DNA from: Metaphire vulgaris
Lineage: Eukaryota; Annelida; Clitellata; Crassiclitellata; Megascolecidae
Assembly (NCBI GenBank): GCA_018105865.1
Contig: CM030833.1
Coordinates: 17,497,881-17,561,880, forward strand
DNA length: 64,000 nucleotides
Reading direction: 5' to 3'
Position 1 is the first letter of the stretch. Every line of letters starts with the position of its first letter. The translations under genes were made by a program, and so were the position numbers. This document shows, one piece after another, positions 57,101 through 64,000 of the stretch. The notes beneath the pieces were generated by a model. The model was not told the origin of the DNA. It saw only the letters and a list, made by a program, of their open reading frames with translations, and ran no database searches.

Positions 57101-59129
57101 TGCAAAATGTAACTGGATTTGTGTAGAATTTGTATAAAAGTCGAACCAAGAAAGCGCGAGTATGTGAATAAGCCTTAATTTCTTAAGATTCTTGGTTAAC
57201 TGAAATAGAGCAGATGTGCTGACTGCATTTTAAATATTCCACTTGTGTCTGTGAATATGTACGGTGCTCGCTTTTGCGTAGTGCTTTACTAGTTTGCCGT
57301 CAATGATAAATGCGAAACTGTAGTTGTGCAGATTATAAGACATTTGGGTTAAAATGTTATTTTCTGCTGTTTGGAAAAGAATATGTAATTTAGAGGGTCA
57401 GAAAATTTTCAGCATTGATGTTCACTCTTGATAAATGCTCAGCACGAATGCAGACGACATAATTATATGTCTACTTCACTGTAATAAAACAACTACAGAT
57501 GATGTCGATGAACGAGAAAATTCAAGAAAGTCGTATGAAAAACAAATGCAGCAATGCTGCTGAAAAAAACAACTGTGATGTTGAGAACGAGAAAATTCAG
57601 AGAGGTCAACCAAAAGCAATGCTCAAAATATGGGAAATTTAAACAGCTCAAAATATGGGAATTTTATGAGAGTTTTATTGGTCATTTCATTTTCGCAAAA
57701 ATTGATGTTTGTCACTGTCCTATTTACTGGCCCTCATGGTTCATCTGGGCAGTTCTCTTGGAAGAAAACACTGTAATCGTATACAAGTTCATAGTGCGCA
57801 CATTTCTCATTTGTCATGTAATAAAAACTCAAACCACATTTGGTCAAACCTTAAATAAAATCTTAGTCTTTGTACCAATGTAGCGTCTAGAAGTTCTGTG
57901 TTCAAAACAGGATAATTACAATAAGTAGGCCTAATTATACTATAAAATTCCAACATAAGCGCCCAAATATTGGGAAAAGAGGCGCACTTCTGGAAAATGC
58001 CAGGCACATTGCAACAGATTTTTAGTAAGGGTGCAGATTTTCAGAGACGTAGCTTAAAAATATCACCTATATCATAAAAACCTATCCAGACAAGTAAAAA
58101 GGAAAAAGTCATCACTCATCCTTTATCTGCTTTTCAAAAAATCATGACAAGCAAAAACACAGCTTCATCCCTGGGGGTGCGGCCCACCCCTAATTTTTTT
58201 CCAGGGTGCAGCCGCACCCCTTCACCCAAACTTTCTGCGGGCCTGGAAAATGCAAATCTATTTTTGTAACTAACTATATTTTGTGATTTAACCAATATTT
58301 TCACGTTAAAACACAACTGTCACACAAAGTGAAATTGGGAAACTCAACGTTGTCTACGACTTGTGAAATCAAATATTACGAAAACCACTTTTACCGTGAC
58401 CATTGTGTTTTTCCCCTTAAAAAATTTCTGTGGACGCCACTGGATTTCAAGTAAGTCAGTAAGTAAGTGTAACTTATTGCCTTCAAGGATAAAATACGTA
58501 TGGTTAAAATTGCAGAGAGCAGACAAATAATTGAAACTCGGCGACCAAAGGTCTGCGTTATACTAAAATGGCGTTGGCTTTAGCTGTGGACTGAAAATCT
58601 TTCAATCCGCAGCCAGATACTGAATTGTTTGGTGTTCCGGTTTTATATCTTTCTATCCGTATGCAGGATTAGAACCCGATTGATTCATTGCAGGTTTTAT
58701 CTACTGTCCGCGTTGTTGTTCTGCTTCGTGATTCCGACATTTGTACCTTGGTACTTCTGGGGAGAGAGTGCGCGGACAAGTTATTTCATCTGTGCCATTC
58801 TTCGGTACGTTCTGGTTCAAAACGCCACCTGGACAGTCAATAGCGCCGCACACCTGTGGGGTAACAAACCTTACGATCGAAACATCAATCCTGTCGAAAA
58901 TGTATTTGTTACTTATGGAACGCTTGGCGAAGGCTACCACAACTATCACCACGTCTTCCCAAATGATTATTCGACGAGTGAATATGGTTGGAGAATTAAT
59001 ATGACTACAATGTTTATCGATTTCATGGCAAAGATTGGATGGGCCTACGATCTTCACAAAATGTCGGCGGAGTCGGTTCTCAATCGTAAAAAGCGAACAG
59101 GAGATGGATCATCCGGTTTCGGATACTAA
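54156..59129 (+). CDS. SCD: Stearoyl-CoA (delta-9) desaturase, copy B (exon 1 junction disrupted)
   Basis: Exons equivalent to copy A: 54,156-54,362 (as far as homology goes), 56,166-56,296, 56,870-57,075 and 58,694-59,129. Exons 2-4 are intact with HRLWTH, HRVHH and HNYHH boxes and keep phase with each other. Exon 4 reads [11 protein letters not shown], the usual family length. Exon 1 encodes the same N-terminus with a duplicated Asp-Glu pair. A deletion of about 53 bases after TATACCTGGATATGG removes the A-copy donor AGTGAGT. The remaining GTGGAC could serve only in phase 0, which puts exon 2 out of frame, and reading through ends at a TAA about 40 bases later. Either copy B is a recent pseudogene or it uses another first exon. 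Exons 2-4 are much better conserved than the introns, which argues for function until recently. Confidence 0.75.
54543..55690. other. Block B-specific insertion with internal repeats
   Basis: Block A reads continuously from CTAAATCGATAA to ACCTGGAACTGTTACAG, whereas block B has about 1.15 kb here. The insert repeats AAGGCAACAGGGCAACACAA and CAAAAACTAGAGCT phrases at about 55,245-55,540. It has no recognised coding region, clear TIRs or TSD. It could be a repeat of unknown class, or a deletion in block A. Confidence 0.6.
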
Positions 59130-60201
59130 ATACTATTTTATTTCATAATCGACTTTTGAAATATCACAGTATGCCGAAAGATTTTTATTTAATTCTTCTG
59201 TCCACACGACAGCTGCCAATAAAGATAATGATAGACTAGCTGCCAAAGACAGATCTAATGCGATAATAAAATGCCAACGAAAACTTTCTTGATCATGATT
59301 ATGAGCAACGTCCTTTTTTGAATGGCTGCTTGATCGTGTTGCATTATCAAAAAAAACGGTTATTTGTCTGAGAAAATGTTCAATGTTTGCTAACTTCGAT
59401 ATCCTTGTTATCTGTTAGTTTACTTTGATAACATTGCTAGGCCTATGGCTTCTGAGCATTTAGCTTAGCTTGTAATGTAGTCTATGCATCTTGTGTTTTT
59501 TATTCTATAAAAATTAGAAAGAAATTGATCGAAGTCCGTGTTTATACGAAATTGATTGATCACGGTTTTACCAGATTTAACCATTCTGAATATATGAGCT
59601 TAAGAAAGCTTCTTGTTCCAATGTCTTCCAAAACTCCTTAAGAACCAAATTGATTATGTCCAACTGGTTTATTAGCTATATACTGATTTTTTAATGGGGT
59701 ACAGAGTGCTGAGCAAAATGATGAGTACTACCTGTATACGAAAGAAGGTCTGAGCTTTGAAGGAATCAGCAAAAAATCTGCTTAAAAGCTGCATTGAGAT
59801 TTGACATTTTAGTGCAAAAGTCCGCAGGACCGCAACTCTTGGCCACGGACGAAATTTGGCCTGGTAGGATTTTAAACGCATGGCTTGTGAAACGAAATTG
59901 GCAGAAGATTGAAACATTCTTGAAAAATTGGCTGGCCAGATGTTTTAGAGAAGAGATGTCCATTTAGGCCTAATGATTAAAATTCAAATAGGGAATTTAA
60001 ATAAATAAAATCTCCAGTAGAAGTTCAGTCAAATCATTTCATCAATGCAATTAGTTTATTTCATCTTGTTGCATGACGAAAACTGATCAAGCAAGCGCAC
60101 GCACATTGTACTGAAAATCAAGGTCCTCAATTTACTATAGGATCTGATTGCATTTCTCATAAACTCGCAACTTTTAGTAATACTAAGATGACAGTCAGAG
60201 C

Positions 60202-60202
<1 letters not shown>

Positions 60203-60262
<60 letters not shown>
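60203..60262. repeat. (AAT)n microsatellite
   Basis: About 19 AAT units near the right end of block B, absent from block A. Confidence 0.95.
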
Positions 60263-60263
<1 letters not shown>

Positions 60264-60415
60264 GTGATTCTAAATGGTTTGTGAGGCTAAGTAAGTTTGT
60301 GTGAAAACCACTGTTGTAACTCTCCACACGTTCAATAACCTATAATTTTCCGAGATAGCCTTTGAATCCGTTTACTGTTTCAACTGTCTCTCCAAACTGT
60401 TCCATTTGTCCACAA

Positions 60416-60611
60416 CAATGGCGTAGCCACGGGGGGGTTGGGGATTAAAACCCCCCTTAGACGGCGGAAAATTTTTTTTAATGTATTCCCATGCAATTTT
60501 TATTTTTTGAGGCGATTTTTGGTAATTTTTGGGCGAACCCCTCCCCCCTTGGCGGCTATTGACGAACCTTTTTTCAAAACCCCCCTTCCGGAAATCCTGG
60601 CTACGCCACTG
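60416..60611. mobile_element. hAT-type MITE, CAATGGCGTAGCC family
   Basis: Begins CAATGGCGTAGCCACGGG and ends CTGGCTACGCCACTG between perfect 8-bp repeats GTCCACAA (60,408-60,415, 60,612-60,619). Its right TSD abuts the left TSD of the next MITE directly. Confidence 0.93.
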
Positions 60612-60627
60612 GTCCACAACCTTGCAC

Positions 60628-60805
60628 CAGTGGAGGCTCCACAGGCGGGTCCGGGGGGCCCGTGCCCCTATTGAGTGCCTGCCCCCAGTGGCCCCCCTGT
60701 TGGGACCCTATACTTAATACTACATACCTAACAACAAATGGTTGGCCCCATGATTAGAAGTTGCCACCCCAACGGCCCCCTTGCCAAATCCTGGAGCCAC
60801 CACTG
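60628..60805. mobile_element. hAT-type MITE, CAGTGG(C/A)GGCTC family
   Basis: Begins CAGTGGAGGCTCCAC and ends GGAGCCACCACTG between perfect 8-bp repeats CCTTGCAC (60,620-60,627, 60,806-60,813). The interior matches the element at 1556-1741 in opposite orientation (CAACAAATGGTTGG phrase). Confidence 0.93.
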
Positions 60806-61645
60806 CCTTGCACTACAAACTTTTTTTTTTGGACCCACCCTCTGCTTAAACATTTGAATGAGAAATCTTAAAACTTCAAAATCTTACTAAACTGTTCAGA
60901 ATATCGCGTATCTTTCTTTGTAAAAGCTTACGGGATGTGGTGATTATTTCCCATTATCGTTTCTTCAAGACCAGAGGGAAGGTGTTCCCTCTGTGCCCCA
61001 TACTTTAATACAGTAATACACTCATTCTATTAAAACAACTACAACTATACTAATCGAGGTTTATGAAAAATAGTTGGCCCATGCTTAGAAGTTACCACCC
61101 CAACGGCCCCCGCTTACCAAATCCTGAAGCCGCCACTGCGTGAGCATCGAACGTCCATCAGTGCATGACTTTGATAGTCATTTTTGAAAAGTAGCTATAT
61201 CAGATTCTAACGTACGATAAAATGACTTTGCATGGATTCAATTCCGCAGGAACCCTAAGGTCGACTTAGCCTTACTCTCTAGCAGTGTTGCGCGGTAACG
61301 AAGTAGAAGTAACGCGTTACAATTCTGAGTACTTCGCACTGTAACGAAGTACACAATTTGCAGAGTACTTTTTAATTGTAACCAAGTAAGTTTTCATTCA
61401 AATATTAGTACTTTTACTTCGTTACATTATGTCTTTCACGTCTCGTTACAAGTAAAATTTCTCATCGCGAACTTTCGTTGCAATTTGGAAGTTGCTGTTC
61501 AAACACGGTGTTTAATTATTCCCAGCTTCCCGTACTTACCAAATTGATCCCAAAGCAAGGTTGTTAGAATGAACAACAAGCTCTGGCTACTTTTGACGCT
61601 GCTAATGCTCAAAGCTAATGGTGTATAAGGTTTATGCGTCAAGGC

Positions 61646-61831
61646 CAGTGGCGGCTCTAGGATTTGGCAAGTGGGGCCAAAACAGTGCAACTTCTAATCA
61701 TTGTACCAACCATTTGTTGTTTAATGTATGCAGCATTAAGTTTCCATAGGGTCCCAACTGGGGGCCACTGGGGTCAGGCTCTCAGATGCGTTCATCAAAA
61801 AGCCCCTGGCCCCAGTGGTTCATCAAAACTG
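61646..61831. mobile_element. hAT-type MITE, CAGTGGCGGCTC family, nested
   Basis: Left end CAGTGGCGGCTCTAGG, with interior AACCATTTGTTGTTTAATG as in the 1556 element. The right end is altered (CATCAAAACTG). Perfect GTCAAGGC repeats on both sides (61,638-61,645, 61,832-61,839) support the boundaries. Confidence 0.8.
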
Positions 61832-61833
61832 GT

Positions 61834-62121
61834 CAAGGCTGAAAAAATTTAGGTTTATACAGATAAAATTTAGATTTTTAGGTTAACCATTTGCTATACT
61901 CTTCTCACATGTCAAAGCCCATTAAGTATAAGCCTTTCTCTAAATTCGTGCCATACGTATGTTTCTCTGTCTGCAGAGAGTAAAAAACTTGAAGGACATT
62001 AAATATGAGTTTTCATTTTTCTTTTTATAGAACAAAACCCTAAAAGCCTAAATTTTGACTTTTTCAGTTGTTTTTTCAAACCCTAAAAAACCTAGGTTTT
62101 AGAACCACATTTTCAGCCCTG
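61834..62121. mobile_element. MITE related to 26,048-26,367, nested
   Basis: The left end CAAGGCTGAAAAAATTTAGG and right end CATTTTCAGCCCTG pair as CA(A/G)G(A/G)CTGAAAA-type TIRs. The interior shares AAACCTAGGTTTT phrases with the MITE upstream of FBP. No TSD was confirmed. Confidence 0.5.
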
Positions 62122-62929
62122 ATATATGTAGGCCTACGTGTTGACTGTTGAGGCTACTGCATGTTGTTTAAAAGATTAGGCCCTAATAAAAATGTGATTT
62201 AACATGATAATGTGGATCTGTTGACGATTCCGTCTATCGCGGTACTTTTTACTTTTTACTTAAAAAGTAACTTTTTGGGGAGTACTTTTTTACTTTTACT
62301 TGAGTAACTATTTTCATAGGTACTTTTTACTTTTACTTAAGTAAATAAATGACATAATACTTTTACTTTTACTTGAGTACTCAAACTGAGTACTTCATAC
62401 AACACTGCTCTCTAGAGGGCGGTGGTAAAATGAGGAGCAGCGTTAAGTTGCGAGATAAAACGTGGGTCTGGGAAAAGTAATGGCAACCTATCCCAGATTA
62501 ATGGATTATACCACTTACGTCGCTGATTGCCTAGACCGGAGATAAGCGCCGGAACCCAACCCAACCCAACGAACCCAACGACTAGAGTACGGGACCTACC
62601 TTTACCACTAAGAATGGAAGAAAGATGGCATTTTTAGTTCCAACAAATGTCTGTATTTACGTTTGGAAGTATATTGTTGTGCTGTCTTTAGCAATTCAGA
62701 GATTGATGCTTGCCCAATTGATGCTAAGGACTGTCTTTTGTTGCACCTATATCGATAGGCCAGGATGCTACGTACGTACCCTGAATGCTCAATGCGTATG
62801 ATATTGAAAAGGTTTATGGAAGCGTGTCGGCTGGATATGCGTCTACCTCTTAAAGGGCGGCCCAACAAAAACAGTGTCACCTTGTTTCATCGTACAAATT
62901 TAGAGTAGTATATCCTGAACATTAGCGTC

Positions 62930-63097
62930 GCCACGGGGGGGCAAATGGGGGCAACTGCCCCCCCAACCTGCCCCAGACCACCTACCAGATTTTGAAATCC
63001 GGTGAGAAAGTTTTTTGTAAGGGGGTAGGGTGGGTAAGGGATCTGACACGCCAGACCCCTTTTGCCCCCCAACCAAAAATTCCTGGCGACGCCACTG
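62930..63097. mobile_element. hAT-type MITE, CAGTGGCGTCGCC family
   Basis: Starts CATTAGCGTCGCCACGGG and ends CTGGCGACGCCACTG between perfect 8-bp repeats ATCCTGAA (62,922-62,929, 63,098-63,105). It is the reverse-orientation relative of 924-1111. Both share the unusual TAATG terminus on one side, so they descend from one source. Confidence 0.93.
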
Positions 63098-63105
63098 ATC
63101 CTGAA

Positions 63106-64000
63106 TGCAGTCATTTAAGTTTCCATTTGAAATTTGAACCCGGAGCGAAAAATACAGGTCTGTTGTAAGATGCGTTCATCAAAAAGCTATAATACCGCAG
63201 AAGTTCGCCAAAATCTATGCATTTTGACGCCAGAGGTTGTCGAGATTTTTACAATGAAACAGGATGACACCGCTTTTATTGGGCCACCATGTAGCCATTG
63301 AACGAATTTCCACCTTCGATGGTCGTCTGTAGCCACGCTCGTTTACACTAGAACGAATCAGCTTCAACTAGAGACCGGGCAACGGAACGAATCGGTCAGA
63401 ACTACGTAAGTACGATTTTAATTCTTTTAACTTTAAAAAGTACTTCGATAACGCCAAGATTGTCGAGGCCAATATATCACTTTCTGCCAATCAAAATGGT
63501 GACAATTTGATTCGATCTAATTTCGGGGGTGTTTTAGTACTGTTATAGAAACATATATTACAAAGGGTATTCAAGTATATAACCATGCTGCAGGTGCATA
63601 GGTAGTAGAGACACAGGTCAGCGTTGCGTGACGTCAGAGTACGGGTAAAACGTACGCCAGGTAAGAAATGCAAAACACCAGCTATTCAAATTTGAAGACA
63701 AACTTACATGTATTCCTCATTTAGGAATACGAGAAAACCTGCTGCTAGAATTTTCGTTGTCGTAAGGAACGTAGCTTCTACAGTGAAATCTTCCATCTCG
63801 AGTTTAGGTTTCAAGAGACAGAAAATTGAAAAACTCGCTTTAAAATTTACTTCTGCTTATAGGCCCTATCATTTATATTCAAACAGCGAATCTTGCAGCC
63901 GAACGAATGCAGATCAATTATTGCAAGTTATGACTTTCAAGGTCAATTCATGGCAAATCTCGTTCGAAATTTATCAATGTGCAGTAAATGCAATTGAGAT
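63106..64000. other. Right-edge stretch without a confirmed gene
   Basis: No supported coding region. A minus-strand ATG at about 63,796 opens a 31-codon frame (MEDFTVEATF...) with a possible GGTTTT donor, which could be a first exon of a gene lying to the left, but no partner exon was recognised. Confidence 0.3.

Larger units (their letters stand above)
52946..60900. repeat. Tandem duplication block B
   Basis: Aligns with block A (37,231-46,890) in the same orientation over the promoter, four exons, introns and 3' flank. Block B carries its own insertions at 53,493-53,665, 54,543-55,690 and 60,200-60,810 and lacks those specific to block A. Confidence 0.88.
61283..62407. mobile_element. Non-autonomous hAT element, CAGTGTTG...CAACACTG, in a SINE
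   Basis: The termini CAGTGTTG and CAACACTG, with AAGTA/TACTT-rich subterminal repeats, are typical of Tol2/Ac-like hATs. The perfect 8-bp duplication CTCTCTAG (61,275-61,282, 62,408-62,415) comes from the SINE body. The 1,125-bp interior holds two further MITEs (61,646-61,831 and about 61,834-62,121) and no transposase. Confidence 0.95.
61185..62605 (+). mobile_element. tRNA-derived SINE split by a hAT element
   Basis: The head (about 61,185-61,282) has a box B-like GGATTCAATTCCG and AACCCTAAGGTCGACTTAGC. The body resumes after the hAT at 62,416 with AGGGCGGTGGTAA, GAGATAAGCGCCGG and the ACCTACCTTTACCA tail. Removing the insertion and one TSD copy restores the continuity seen in the SINE at 14,143. 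Confidence 0.85.

Noticed and set aside
58701..59057. 118-codon minus-strand frame opposite desaturase exon 4
   Set aside because: Shadow of the conserved desaturase exon.

Overview
The window is a stretch of metazoan nuclear DNA: AT-rich, with spliced genes (GT-AG introns of 0.1-4 kb) and a dense load of eukaryotic transposons. Gene content (ciliary microtubule inner protein, spliceosomal Cwc21/SRRM2-type protein, fructose-1,6-bisphosphatase, front-end-type SCD delta-9 desaturases) together with abundant hAT MITEs, tRNA-derived SINEs, a jockey/CR1-like LINE and a FLYWCH-MULE suggests a marine invertebrate, perhaps an invertebrate deuterostome (echinoderm/hemichordate-like). The species cannot be fixed from sequence alone. 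No rRNA gene, intact tRNA gene, CRISPR array or viral sequence was seen.

Layout. 1-2.1 kb: a cluster of four short hAT-type MITEs. 2.14-8.2 kb (+): a CIMIP2/FAM166-like gene whose first intron holds a 2.5-kb degenerate TIR transposon. 8.2-15.2 kb: mostly non-coding, with one CpG-rich promoter-like island near 11.75-12.06 kb, a MITE and a SINE. 15.3-23.1 kb (-): a five-exon, 251-residue Cwc21/SRRM2 N-terminal-type gene. 24.7-26.4 kb: composite hAT insertions. 26.56-35.33 kb (+): a seven-exon fructose-1,6-bisphosphatase gene (340 residues) whose introns carry a LINE, a hAT with a nested mariner relic and a piggyBac-like MITE. 37.2-46.9 kb and 52.9-60.9 kb (+): two tandem copies of a block that each contain a four-exon stearoyl-CoA desaturase gene. 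46.9-49.4 kb: a chimeric duplicate made from pieces of the Cwc21/SRRM2 gene and the end of the FBP gene. 49.68-52.32 kb: a FLYWCH-MULE transposon with terminal inverted repeats and a target-site duplication. 60.4-63.1 kb: nested MITEs and a SINE.

The genes do not form a pathway or operon. Their interest lies in local genome dynamics. The two desaturase blocks and the chimeric segment act as natural empty-site controls, showing several transposon insertions with exact target-site duplications. Many non-autonomous elements that differ in their termini share one short internal module (core CCTTTTTTGCTTGTCAG), and several fold-back elements have termini built from repeated short phrases like those of the FLYWCH-MULE. 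These two patterns are the most unusual signals in the window.
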